Assembly (NCBI GenBank): GCA_947259175.1
Contig: CAMYKW010000002.1
Span: 31,254 to 95,253 of the forward strand
Length of the DNA: 64,000 bases
Reading direction: 5' to 3'
Source: an uncultured Gammaproteobacteria bacterium
GTDB lineage: Bacteria; Pseudomonadota; Gammaproteobacteria; Arenicellales; JAANXG01
A program made the translations under genes and the position numbers. The notes below the pieces were generated by a model. The model saw nothing but the letters and a program-made list of their open reading frames with translations. It searched no databases and was not told the origin of the DNA. The number at the start of each line of letters is the position of its first letter. The stretch's first letter is position 1. Below, one piece after another: positions 1 through 7,996 of the stretch.

Positions 1-3
1 CTC

Positions 4-25
4 GACCCATAGCTCGCTATGGGTC
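4..25. repeat. perfect hairpin at left edge of window
   Basis: GACCCATAGC (4-13) is followed after 2 bases by its exact reverse complement GCTATGGGTC (16-25). No T-run follows, so a plain Rho-independent terminator is not supported. It lies beyond the 3' end of the minus-strand pirin gene, in 138 bases that hold no gene. It may belong to a feature cut by the window edge. Confidence 0.5.
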
Positions 26-138
26 TCGCTCCAGGCACAGCACGCAGCCGCACGAGTCCTGCGCCAGCATCCGGGATCCTGGTGAGAAATGCGGGCTAGT
101 TTGATTCAAGAAGGTTTCAGTTCGGCAAAACGCCGTTT

Positions 139-849
139 TCAGCGCGCAGGTGTCGCTGGCGGCAGATCGAACACCAGGGCCTCCACCGGCGCTTTCAAAG
201 CCGCGAACGTGTTGTGCGTGGCTGCACTGATCGTTGCCCCGTCACCCGCGGACAGGATCTCCCCGGCCAAGGACAAATTACCTGTGATCACGTGTACGTA
301 GACCGTGCGCCCCGGCGCCGTGGACAGCTCGGCATCTTCATCCGGGCGCATTTGCAGTCGATACAGCGCAGCGTCCTGATGCAATTGCAGCGACCCGTCG
401 CGGGCATCGCGCGAAGCGATCAATTGCAGTCCTGAGGCCGGCTGAAAACGCTTCTGCTGGTAGCCCGGCGGCAATCCGGTCTGATCGGGGTGTATCCAGA
501 TCTGTAGGAACTCCAGCGGCTCGGAACGGGACGGGTTGTACTCGCTGTGGGTCACACCGGTCCCGGCGGTCATCAACTGAAACTCCCCGGCCGACAGAGT
601 GTCGACGTTGCCCAGGCTGTCCTTGTGTTCGATGCGCCCGCGCTTGACGTAGCTGATAATTTCCATGTCACGATGGGAGTGGGTAGCGAATCCCGCGCCG
701 GGAACCACCCGGTCGTCGTTGATGACCCGCAGCGCCGACACGCCCATGTGCTGCGGATCGTAATATTCGCCGAATGAAAAGCTGTGGCGGCTGTGCAGCC
801 AACCGAGTCGCGTGAGGCCGCGATTCTCACTGTGTCTGATGTCAACCAT
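139..849 (-). CDS. pirin family protein (YhaK/quercetinase-like bicupin)
   Basis: A 236-residue protein of normal pirin length. The N-terminal cupin carries the expected metal ligands: H57 and H59 in ATHSHRDMEI, then H101 and E103 in TGVTHSEYN. Pirins are cytosolic iron-binding bicupins; some have quercetin 2,3-dioxygenase activity and others act as redox-sensitive cofactors, so the substrate here is unknown. A strong AAGGAGG lies just upstream of the ATG. The gene is divergent from a LysR regulator with about 118 bases between start codons, an arrangement often seen for pirin genes, so that regulator is the likely controller. The family call is secure; the reaction is not. Confidence 0.92.
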   Translation of the reverse strand: MVDIRHSENRGLTRLGWLHSRHSFSFGEYYDPQHMGVSALRVINDDRVVPGAGFATHSHRDMEIISYVKRGRIEHKDSLGNVDTLSAGEFQLMTAGTGVTHSEYNPSRSEPLEFLQIWIHPDQTGLPPGYQQKRFQPASGLQLIASRDARDGSLQLHQDAALYRLQMRPDEDAELSTAPGRTVYVHVITGNLSLAGEILSAGDGATISAATHNTFAALKAPVEALVFDLPPATPAR

Positions 850-967
850 GTGGCGCCTCCTTATCGTTCAAGTTCGATGGCTGGTGCTACACTCTACTGT
901 TTCATTTTTGTAGGGTAAATAAGCTTTTTATTGCTATTATGTTTCGAATTAGTTGACAATATGCCCC

Positions 968-1888
968 ATGGACCGTCTGAAAGGCATGGAAATGTTTGTC
1001 CAGGTGGTGGAAGAGGGCAGCTTCACCGCAGCCGCCGACCGCAACGCCGTGTCCCGGGCCGCGGTCAGCAAGCACATCTCGCAGCTGGAGGACCGCCTGG
1101 GCGCGCGGTTGCTCAACCGCACCACGCGGCGCCTCAGTCTCACCGACATCGGGCGGGTGTACTACGAGCGTATCAAGGCGACACTCGCCGACATCGAGGA
1201 GGCCGAGTCTTGTGCCAGCATCGCCTCCGAAAAAGCGGCCGGCCTGCTGCGGGTTAATGCGCCGATGTCGTTCGGTACGCGGCACCTCGGGCCGGCGATT
1301 GCCGCATACTGCAACCACTATCCGCGGGTTCAGATCGAACTCGAACTGAGCGACCGGTTTATCGACGTGGTTGCGGAAGGCTTCGACGTCGTGATTCGTA
1401 TCGCCGCGCTGGAGGACTCGACACTGATCGCGCGGCGGATCGCACCGTGCCGGCGCGTGGTGTGCGCATCTCCGGACTACCTGCAGCGATATGGCACACC
1501 GCAAGTGCCGCAGGACCTGGCGCTGCACCGGTGCCTATTCTATAACAATCTCCCGGTTGCCAACGGCTGGGTGCTCAGCGGGCCGGACGGCATCGAGACT
1601 GTGCGTGTCAGTGGGCCGGTGCGGGCCAACAACGGCGACATCCTGCGCGCCGCGGCGGTCGAGGGATTGGGGGTGGCCTTGGAACCCACGTTCATCGTCG
1701 GTCCGGATATTGACGCCGGACGACTCAACATTGTGCTTCCGCAGTACCGGCCTCCCGACATCGATGTCTACGCGGTTTATCCGTCGCGGCGGCATCTGTC
1801 CGCCAAGGTTCGCACCTTCGTCGAATTCCTCAACCGGCATTTCGGCGAAGAGCCGGCCTGGGATCGAGCGGTCGACGTTATGCGTTAG
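968..1888 (+). CDS. LysR family transcriptional regulator
   Basis: This 306-residue LysR regulator has an N-terminal winged helix-turn-helix (about residues 5-60, around RAAVSKHISQLEDRLGARLL) and a C-terminal periplasmic-binding-like effector domain. An in-frame TTG exists at 953, but ATG 968 gives the canonical opening MDRLKGMEMFVQVVEEGSF. It is divergent from the pirin gene, and LysR proteins commonly control the divergent neighbour and themselves. The subgroup (short N-terminus, AaeR/DsdC-like layout) is common in proteobacteria; the effector cannot be inferred. Confidence 0.93.
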   Translation: MDRLKGMEMFVQVVEEGSFTAAADRNAVSRAAVSKHISQLEDRLGARLLNRTTRRLSLTDIGRVYYERIKATLADIEEAESCASIASEKAAGLLRVNAPMSFGTRHLGPAIAAYCNHYPRVQIELELSDRFIDVVAEGFDVVIRIAALEDSTLIARRIAPCRRVVCASPDYLQRYGTPQVPQDLALHRCLFYNNLPVANGWVLSGPDGIETVRVSGPVRANNGDILRAAAVEGLGVALEPTFIVGPDIDAGRLNIVLPQYRPPDIDVYAVYPSRRHLSAKVRTFVEFLNRHFGEEPAWDRAVDVMR

Positions 1889-1931
1889 CGGCGCACCACG
1901 GCATCTTAAACTCGGATAATTGCGCCCGTGC

Positions 1932-2081
1932 GTGAACCTAAGTGGTCACGTGACCACGCTCGAATCGGTGACCATTCGTGAGCACAATGTCGACATCACC
2001 GATAAGTATCCAACCAGGCGCTACTACTTCGTTACCGATGCCGAACGAATCGAGTGCCGTGACGCTCTGGAGAGCATTTAA
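1932..2081 (+). CDS. possible 49-residue ORF or gene relic
   Basis: From GTG 1932 to TAA 2081 the frame reads as a plausible protein: VNLSGHVTTLESVTIREHNV, followed by a segment rich in charged and aromatic residues ending DALESI. Third positions are mostly G or C, as in neighbouring genes. There is no clear ribosome binding site, and I recognise no family. The 16-base palindrome at 1942-1957 lies inside its first codons, which argues for either an operator or a decayed gene rather than a normal start. Confidence 0.25.
   Translation: MNLSGHVTTLESVTIREHNVDITDKYPTRRYYFVTDAERIECRDALESI
1942..1957. promoter_or_regulatory. 16-bp perfect palindrome, candidate operator
   Basis: GTGGTCACGTGACCAC is exactly self-complementary. 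A further copy of the half-site, GTGACCA, occurs at 1968-1974. The site lies about 55 bases after the LysR stop and 160 bases from the 3' end of the next minus-strand gene, so it is not in an obvious promoter position. It could bind a dimeric regulator or form a 3' hairpin on the LysR transcript. Confidence 0.4.
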
Positions 2082-2117
2082 ACAGATTTCAACGATTCCG
2101 CGATACTCTGCCCACTG

Positions 2118-2435
2118 TTACAAAGAACCGGTGCTGGTCAGCAATGCGCCGCGTTTAGTGGCGACCACTTCTCCTGCAATGACCTGTGGGGGATTGGGAA
2201 GCAGTGCGGAAATATTGTCTTTGACCCAACCGGCCGCCCTTCGATTGGATTCCTCGGCCTTCAGTTTGTCTTTGAAGATACTCACCGAGACAAATTCTCC
2301 GCCACCCGCGTCTATGACGTAGTAGGCAACCAGTCCGGGGACCTTGCTGATCAAAGGGACGAAGTTTCTCCTTACCAGTTTCGCAGCTTCGTCCGCATCG
2401 GTTACGCCTTCATAACGCCGTATCATTGCATACAT
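2118..2435 (-). CDS. antibiotic biosynthesis monooxygenase-like (dimeric alpha-beta barrel) protein
   Basis: This small 105-residue protein opens MYAMIRRYEGV and later has LISKVPGLVAYYVIDAGGG and FVSVSIFKDK. This beta-alpha-beta pattern matches ferredoxin-like dimeric barrel proteins of the ABM/YgiN type. ATG 2435 is chosen over a longer upstream frame because GGAGGT precedes it at good spacing and the domain begins there. It is probably cytosolic. Such proteins may be monooxygenases, heme-binding proteins or ligand sensors; no catalytic assignment is possible. It is convergent with the LysR gene and divergent from the following lipoprotein gene. Confidence 0.7.
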   Translation of the reverse strand: MYAMIRRYEGVTDADEAAKLVRRNFVPLISKVPGLVAYYVIDAGGGEFVSVSIFKDKLKAEESNRRAAGWVKDNISALLPNPPQVIAGEVVATKRGALLTSTGSL

Positions 2436-2651
2436 GGCTGACCTCCGCCCCGCGATTGATATGTAGGTGACCGCGCACCCGCCGACACTGTACGCCATCC
2501 CGGTGTCAATGGAAATTGCGGCCTTGTCCCAGATAGAGTCCTTGTTCAATGAACCGCGATGCTCGATGCCTCGCGGCGCAGCGGATAGCTTTACGATTTA
2601 TAACCGAGTAGCATAATTGGTGATTACCAACTATCCACGGCGGCCGATACC

Positions 2652-3245
2652 GTGACGACAAGAACAAAATCCGCGTGTCGAACAGTTTGGGTGCTTATGG
2701 TCGTAGGCGGTCTAATCTCGGCATGTGCATCCACGCAATCGGAAAAGCCCACCGTGGGTGCGGAGCAGGACGTCGAGCGGCCGGACTTTTTCTCCTACGC
2801 GGACGCTGAGAACGATGAGGTATCCATCAAGGTCGCTCTATCACGGGTCGATGGTGAGGTACGGGGCTCGGGCAGACTGCTGAAAGACGGCCGCCGCACC
2901 TTTCTCAGCGTACGCAGTGCGACGCTGTGTACGGATCCCCCCGTGGAGCAAAATGCCATACTGCAGACCGACGCGGAACAGCCGCTGGGGGTGTGGACCC
3001 CGACGTGTGTGGAGTTGAACGTGCGTGTGTGGCGGTTTCCATTTACCACCAGGACATTGGTGCTAAGCGAGTGTGAGCCGGACAACACCAAGGTGTGCGA
3101 CCTGGGGGGCGTCGACACCAGTCCGCGCGGTGCCTGCGTGGCCTTCGACCGGGACACGGTGAAGTGGGAGGACGAGTTCGTGGTCGCGGGAGAAACCGTA
3201 ATTTTTGTGCCCAAGTTCCAGAAAGACTGCCGCGACGAGCGCTGA
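2652..3245 (+). CDS. hypothetical lipoprotein
   Basis: A 197-residue protein starting at GTG 2652. Residues 1-24 form a signal sequence ending in a lipobox (LISAC, C25), so the mature protein should be lipid-anchored. The mature part is acidic, predicted to be beta-rich, and has several cysteines (in LCTDPP, TCVELN, SECEPD, VCDLGG, GACVAF, KDCRDE) that could form disulfides in the periplasm. No family is recognised. The start is somewhat uncertain because the ribosome binding site is weak. It is convergent with the cyclic-nucleotide-binding gene. Confidence 0.7.
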   Translation: MTTRTKSACRTVWVLMVVGGLISACASTQSEKPTVGAEQDVERPDFFSYADAENDEVSIKVALSRVDGEVRGSGRLLKDGRRTFLSVRSATLCTDPPVEQNAILQTDAEQPLGVWTPTCVELNVRVWRFPFTTRTLVLSECEPDNTKVCDLGGVDTSPRGACVAFDRDTVKWEDEFVVAGETVIFVPKFQKDCRDER

Positions 3246-3319
3246 GAAAAAGTGGCCGGACTTGGATTCACAATCGGATCGTGAGTCGGCATTCGAGGAT
3301 AATCGTCTACGCGCGAAGG

Positions 3320-3733
3320 CTACAGCTCGGCGGCGTCACCCGGATCGGCGCCACCCACGGACTCCTGTTCCGCCCCGAGCGCCGCGGTCAAGCGCACCAC
3401 TCGCTCGTTCGCCAGGCGCAGCCTTTCGCTCAGGCGCTCGATTAAACGGTGCGCGGCGGTTGGTTGTTCGCTAATCAACTGCACAAACTCCCAACGATCG
3501 AGTTGCTCGGCAGTCACGGCACCTTTTGCACGCGCTGAGGCGCTGGGCGGGCGGCGTTCGATGATGCTCATTTCACCCAGAAACTCAACCGGCTTGACGC
3601 TGCCCAGCACGATGTGCTCGCCGTTGCGCTCGGTAAATACCTCCACTTCGCCGGTGAGTATGCGGTACACGATATCACTGGATGTCCCCTCGCTCACGAT
3701 GATGTCGCCATCTTGGAATTCGCGCCACTTCAT
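3320..3733 (-). CDS. single-domain cyclic-nucleotide-binding (CNB) protein
   Basis: This 137-residue protein is essentially one CNB (Crp-like) beta-roll: FQDGDIIVSEG, YRILTGEVEVF, and the phosphate-binding-cassette region FLGEMSIIERRPPSASARA (G-E and R-S-A core). A C-terminal helix, about residues 100-125 (SERLRLANERVVRLTAALG), may be a coiled coil. There is no DNA-binding domain, so it probably relays cAMP or cGMP binding to a partner. GGGAGGC precedes the ATG. A class III cyclase gene begins about 1 kb away, giving a possible local second-messenger pair. Confidence 0.88.
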   Translation of the reverse strand: MKWREFQDGDIIVSEGTSSDIVYRILTGEVEVFTERNGEHIVLGSVKPVEFLGEMSIIERRPPSASARAKGAVTAEQLDRWEFVQLISEQPTAAHRLIERLSERLRLANERVVRLTAALGAEQESVGGADPGDAAEL

Positions 3734-3999
3734 GGTTCAGTTGCCTCCCTGTTTCCGGGTCAATCGAGAAAACCAAAAAATACTGCAAATCGACGAGAGA
3801 GTATATTCGTGGCCTTGATTGATAATCTAATTTCGTACATGGCGGACCGTGCGTGCGTGGCCTGTTGCCGTTCAACGCACGTTGAATCTCGCTCGGGCAC
3901 GACGGATGAATTTGCGCTAAAACGCGATATTGAGCTGGGCGGGCGGCGCAGTCTGGTGTGCTGCCCAGCGTGGCGCTGCCGACTGTCCGTCGATGGGCT

Positions 4000-4482
4000 T
4001 CAGTTTTTCTCCACCAATTCCGCCCAAGCCTTGTTTGCCTGTTGAATATTCCCAGAGGCGTTTTGCCGCCATTCATCGCGAGCGGTCTTGTTCACTTTCA
4101 TGTAGAGCTTGCCGTCCACAATGGTCCAGGCCTCTGGATCGGCCTTGACCACCACGCCGCGCCTAACCGCGCCGGCGCAAAGCCCGCCGAATTGCGGCAA
4201 GTACCGCTCGGGGTCGGCGGCAAAAAGTTCGCGATGTTTAATATTCGAAAAGTGCCAACGCGCACCGTGCCACTCGAACGCATACGCCTGGTCGCCTTTC
4301 ACTGCTCTATCCTCGGTGAAATAGGCGACGGTATCGTAGCCGTCGATAGCGATATCGTCAGCCGACTTGTTGACTAAGGATTCGTTGCCTCCCGCACGCG
4401 CCAGCGACACCAGGGCCAATGCCGTACAGGTTGCCAACACCATCCATCGCACGAGCACCGCGGGCGGACCAAAGTACCTCAT
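4000..4482 (-). CDS. exported YHS-domain protein
   Basis: A 160-residue protein with an N-terminal signal or anchor helix (residues about 8-28, VRWMVLATCTALALVSLARA). The core is typical of periplasmic YHS-domain proteins: IAIDGYDTVAYFTEDRAVKG, FEWHGARWHFSNIKHRELF, and PQFGGLCAGAVRRG with its conserved cysteine. The family is widespread in proteobacteria and is suspected to bind metal; no enzyme activity is established. ATG 4482 is chosen because GGGAGGG precedes it and the signal sequence begins there. It is divergent from the cyclase gene, with 298 bases between starts. Confidence 0.85.
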   Translation of the reverse strand: MRYFGPPAVLVRWMVLATCTALALVSLARAGGNESLVNKSADDIAIDGYDTVAYFTEDRAVKGDQAYAFEWHGARWHFSNIKHRELFAADPERYLPQFGGLCAGAVRRGVVVKADPEAWTIVDGKLYMKVNKTARDEWRQNASGNIQQANKAWAELVEKN

Positions 4483-4780
4483 TATCGCTACCCTCCCGAT
4501 CGACGAAAGCGGCCGCCGAATTTGTTTGCTGGGTTTAAGGTTCCTGTTAGACCGCAACTGAGGCAGTTGATTCCCCGCCACGCAATCCTTGCGGCCAGCC
4601 CGGCCCGGCGAGCGTGGGACTATGGCTACACCCACGGTATCGATCTTGGGAATGAGCCATCCGGTGCGTCGGGTTAGAATAGGGTCTGAAATCAGGGCGC
4701 GGGTTCCCATCGTACATGATCAGGAGTGTCTATTCCGTCGAGCAAAAGCAACAATGGGGTCGATCCCCGGATTCCGCGTA

Positions 4781-6661
4781 ATGAATGAGAATAAGCTCGA
4801 GCGGAAACTTACGGCAATCCTCCACGCCGACGTAGTCGGTTACAGCCGGCTGATGGGGGAAGACGAGGTGGGAACGCACCGCGTTCTCAGTGAGTCCCTG
4901 CATGCCATAACCGCGCGCGTCGAGGGCCACGGCGGCAAGGTAAGGAGCCTCGCCGGCGACGCGATTCTGGCTGATTTCCCCAGTGTTATTGAGGCGCTGG
5001 CGTGCGCGGTGGATATTCAGCGCGACTTGAAGTCTCGCAACGAGGAAAAAGCGGCGGAACGCAAGTTTGAGATGCGCGTTGGACTCAACGTGGGTGACGT
5101 GCTTGTCGACGACCACGACATCTACGGTGACGGAGTCAATGTCGCGGCCCGGCTGCAGGGCATCGCGGAACCCGGCGGTATATGCGTGTCCCACGCCGTG
5201 TACGAACAGGTCAAAGGCAAGCTGAAGCTGGGCTACGAATCCCTGGGTGAGCAAAGGGTGAAGAACATCGTCGAGCCGGTGATCGCTTACCGCGTGTTGC
5301 TGGACGACCAGCCCGGCATCAGGCGGGCCCCGAGCCCCGGCGCGAGACCCACGCGTTGGCGCTCGGCCACGTTAATGATCGGCGGTGTCGTGATTGTCGC
5401 CCTGGCCGCGGTATTCGCGTGGCAGCGTTACCATCCGTCATCCCCCTCTGCGGAAGAAAGCGTTACAGCCGGCCCGGCGGCACCCGCGCAACCTTCGATC
5501 GCTGTATTACCGTTCAAGAACTTGAGCGCCGCGGCGGAAGACGAGTATTTCGCCGACGGAATTACCGACGACATCATTACCGACCTTTCCAAATTTCGTG
5601 ATTTATTCGTCATCGCCAGCAACACCGTATTCACGTACAAGGGCAGGGCGGTGAATGTGCAGGAGGTCAGTCGAGAGCTGGGGGTACGTTACATACTGGA
5701 AGGTAGTATACAGAAGACGAGTGGCAAGGTTCGTGTAAACGTTCAGCTAATCGAAGGCGCCACCGGGCACCATCTATGGGCTGAGCGCCTGGTGCGCGGC
5801 TACAATGATCTGTTTGCGCTTCAGGACGAGATCGTGAGAACCATTGTCGCGACCATGGCGACAAAAGTCGATACCGTTGAGCGAGAGCGAATCGCGCAAA
5901 AGGGAACCGATAATCTCGAGGCGTACGATTTCGTGCTGCGTGGCCGAGAGTATCGTACGCGCGGCAGCCGTGCGGCGAACCTGGAGGCGCAAAAATTATT
6001 TACTAAGTCGATTGAACTCGATCCCCGTTATGGTGCCGCCTATGTTGAACTGGCCTGGTGTCACTTCGATTCCGCGGTCCGTGGATGGGCTCAATCTCCC
6101 AGCCAGGCCCTCGAGCAGAGCTACAATTTGACGCAAAAGGCCTTGCGTCTTAAGCCATCCGATTACGCGGCCCACGGCCTGCTTGGGTTGGTGCACACCA
6201 AATGGATGCAATACGATCTCGCGATCAAACATTTGACGTGGTCGCTCGAACTGAATCCAAACTATGCCGACAGTCATGACGCGATGGGTGCGGCCCGGCT
6301 TTACTCGGGGCAGTCACAGGTTGCAATCGAGTCGTTGGAAACTGCGCTTCGCTTTAATCCTAATGCGCGCCCCGACGTTTTCATTCATCTGGCGCTCGCA
6401 TATTACCTGGGTGGTCGTTACGACGATGCCGTCGCAACGCTTAAACAAAGCCTGGGACGAACGCCGAGCCTACCGGTGCATTACGTAATCCTTGCCGCCG
6501 CTCACGCTCAAGCCGGGCACACGGCGGATGCGAAGCAGGCCGCGTACAAAGTCCGCCGGCTCGACCCATTCTTTGAGGTTGAATCATTCGGCACCGCGTT
6601 TCGCAATGACGCGGACCGCTCCAGGATTGCCGAGGGCTTGCGTAAAGCGGGGCTCGAGTAA
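4781..6661 (+). CDS. class III adenylate/guanylate cyclase fused to a TolB-like domain and TPRs
   Basis: This 626-residue protein has an N-terminal class III cyclase domain (about 8-175). Metal-binding aspartates are visible at D17 (HADVVGYSRLM) and D60 (AGDAILADF). The transition-state pair is N120 and R124 (DGVNVAARL), so the domain looks catalytically complete. A single membrane helix spans about 197-214. After it comes a TolB/CadC-like alpha-beta domain (SIAVLPFKNLS, DEYFADGITDDI, YILEGSIQK) and then several TPR repeats to the C-terminus. This architecture is common in rhizobia and gammaproteobacteria. Start ATG 4781 matches the domain start; the upstream extension does not look coding. 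It should make cAMP (possibly cGMP) in the cytosol, with the TPR half in the periplasm. Confidence 0.92.
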   Translation: MNENKLERKLTAILHADVVGYSRLMGEDEVGTHRVLSESLHAITARVEGHGGKVRSLAGDAILADFPSVIEALACAVDIQRDLKSRNEEKAAERKFEMRVGLNVGDVLVDDHDIYGDGVNVAARLQGIAEPGGICVSHAVYEQVKGKLKLGYESLGEQRVKNIVEPVIAYRVLLDDQPGIRRAPSPGARPTRWRSATLMIGGVVIVALAAVFAWQRYHPSSPSAEESVTAGPAAPAQPSIAVLPFKNLSAAAEDEYFADGITDDIITDLSKFRDLFVIASNTVFTYKGRAVNVQEVSRELGVRYILEGSIQKTSGKVRVNVQLIEGATGHHLWAERLVRGYNDLFALQDEIVRTIVATMATKVDTVERERIAQKGTDNLEAYDFVLRGREYRTRGSRAANLEAQKLFTKSIELDPRYGAAYVELAWCHFDSAVRGWAQSPSQALEQSYNLTQKALRLKPSDYAAHGLLGLVHTKWMQYDLAIKHLTWSLELNPNYADSHDAMGAARLYSGQSQVAIESLETALRFNPNARPDVFIHLALAYYLGGRYDDAVATLKQSLGRTPSLPVHYVILAAAHAQAGHTADAKQAAYKVRRLDPFFEVESFGTAFRNDADRSRIAEGLRKAGLE

Positions 6662-7112
6662 ATAGGGCTGGCCGGACTCTGCCCGATCCAGGCGCGCCTG
6701 CACGATGAACACGATCTCAATCACGGTTGTCAGTCCGGCGGTCGCCATAGCCGCCTTGCAAGGCTGGCGCTGGATTGATCTTCTCGACTTGTCACCCAAG
6801 AACCTAACTCGGTGTGATCAACCGTCAGCAGGCCCGTCGAGGAACTCGGGCCGGAAACTATAACTCCGTGTAAGCCAACTGGTGTTGGCTTCATGCATCG
6901 TGCTAAGTTACGCGTCGGTTTTTGGCGGTTGCGCCGTCGCGCCGAAATGCTTGGCCTGTTTTCCTTACGTACTGCGGTTGAACTATTCACCGCGTTCGAA
7001 AAATAATTCGAAGTAAGTATGCCGGCACAATGTTTTAAGCGCAGTAACCGCACGCTCGACCGGATTCACCTTTATCTTAATTTTCGTTCGGTTCTACAAC
7101 ATGGGATATTCA
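6662..7112. other. 451-base gap without a supported gene
   Basis: No convincing coding frame is seen on either strand. The main structure is a perfect hairpin, AAGCCAAC-TGGT-GTTGGCTT, at 6872-6891, with an 8-bp stem and 4-base loop. It could end or stabilise the cyclase transcript, but no U-run follows. The last 60 bases before 7113 are AT-rich (around TTTATCTTAATTTTC) and probably hold the promoter of the next gene. Confidence 0.5.
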
Positions 7113-7448
7113 ATGAATAAGAAGCTGTTTTTTGCCACTGTGGCGCTGCTCGTTGCCGTGGGCACCACCGCCTGCACCAGCACGTACCTCATTCGCGGCG
7201 CCGGCGGCACGACGTGTGCGACGGTGGTCCGCAATTTGAACGAGAGCGGCCAGTATCGAAATGTGTATAACGCCTGGCTGTCCGGATATCTGACGCGTTA
7301 CAACTACGATCGCGAAAGGAAACTGGGCAGCGGTTTTGAGGACCAGGCGCTGATTGACACCGCGCTGATATACTGCCGTCAGAACCCCTTGGCCAATTTC
7401 GATAAAGCGGCGGAATACGTCATCCAACAACTCGAGACAAAGAGTTAG
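7113..7448 (+). CDS. small lipoprotein with HdeA/Rap1a-like C-terminal pattern
   Basis: This 111-residue protein begins MNKKLFF, with a hydrophobic signal sequence and a probable lipobox (TTAC, C21). The mature part has WLSGYLTRYNYD and later IYCRQNPLANFDKAAEYVIQQL. That W-GY ... C-NP ... A-L pattern resembles Rap1a/Tai immunity and HdeA-like periplasmic proteins; two cysteines (CATVV and YCRQN) could form the disulfide typical of that fold. A start at 7101 is possible, but 7113 puts the signal sequence at the N-terminus. No adjacent T6SS effector is seen, so an immunity role is not supported. Confidence 0.6.
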   Translation: MNKKLFFATVALLVAVGTTACTSTYLIRGAGGTTCATVVRNLNESGQYRNVYNAWLSGYLTRYNYDRERKLGSGFEDQALIDTALIYCRQNPLANFDKAAEYVIQQLETKS

Positions 7449-7660
7449 CCTGCCGTCAGCGACCGGCCACCAGGCCGGTCGCCGCGCCAGTAGTAGACCC
7501 GTCTTCACGACCAGGTGGCCCATTTGCGCTCTTGTACGTGGCCCGAATAATGCCCCAAGGCGCCCTGCTACTATTTCCGTTTTGCAATGAAATGACCCGC
7601 AACGTCAATACTACGAACAGACGGCGTAAAACCGTCATATGCTCTACCCAGAAATTGTAG

Positions 7661-7840
7661 CTGGACTATCACGTGCGTGAGCGGCGCTATGGATCGTTTC
7701 GACGCTCGTTTGCGGTTCCCGCCGACGTCGATAAAGACAAGATCAGCGCCCACTTCGACAAAGGGGTGTTGATAGTGAGTATGCCAAAGGTGGAGAAACC
7801 GCGCGGCAAGCGGCGCCAGATCACCATAAAATCGCGGTAG
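7661..7840 (+). pseudogene. relic: C-terminal part of an Hsp20/alpha-crystallin small heat-shock protein
   Basis: After an in-frame TAG (7658-7660) the frame reads YHVRERRYGSFRRSF, then AVPADVDKDKISAHFDKGVL and IVSMPK, ending at TAG 7840. This is the classic second half of an alpha-crystallin domain (VRERRYGSF ... A-F-GVL-V-PK). No N-terminal half or start codon is present upstream in any frame I could read. A complete Hsp20 gene from a different subgroup lies at 10.7-11.2 kb, so this is a separate decayed copy. Confidence 0.8.
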
Positions 7841-7850
7841 AGATCATCGG

Positions 7851-7864
7851 TAACAGATCTGTTA
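7851..7864. promoter_or_regulatory. palindrome pair upstream of the nuclease-like gene
   Basis: TAACAGATCTGTTA (7851-7864) is a perfect 14-bp palindrome. A second near-palindrome, GCCATGCC-GT-GGCATGGC, lies at 7919-7936. Both are in the 156 bases between the Hsp20 relic and the start at 7997, so they may be operator or mRNA hairpin sites. No known regulator motif is matched. Confidence 0.3.
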
Positions 7865-7996
7865 AGCTAAACATGGAACTGCCCTGTTACCTCCGTCAAC
7901 TTCGCAATCGGTACGCAGGCCATGCCGTGGCATGGCAGGGCACAGTAACTGCATTCCGACATCCGGCACCGGCCGATTGTTCGTCGTCGCGCTCCG

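Noticed and set aside
7113-7448. Type VI secretion immunity protein (Rap1a/Tai) with a partner effector
   Set aside because: Only a loose sequence pattern fits and no effector or secretion gene is adjacent.
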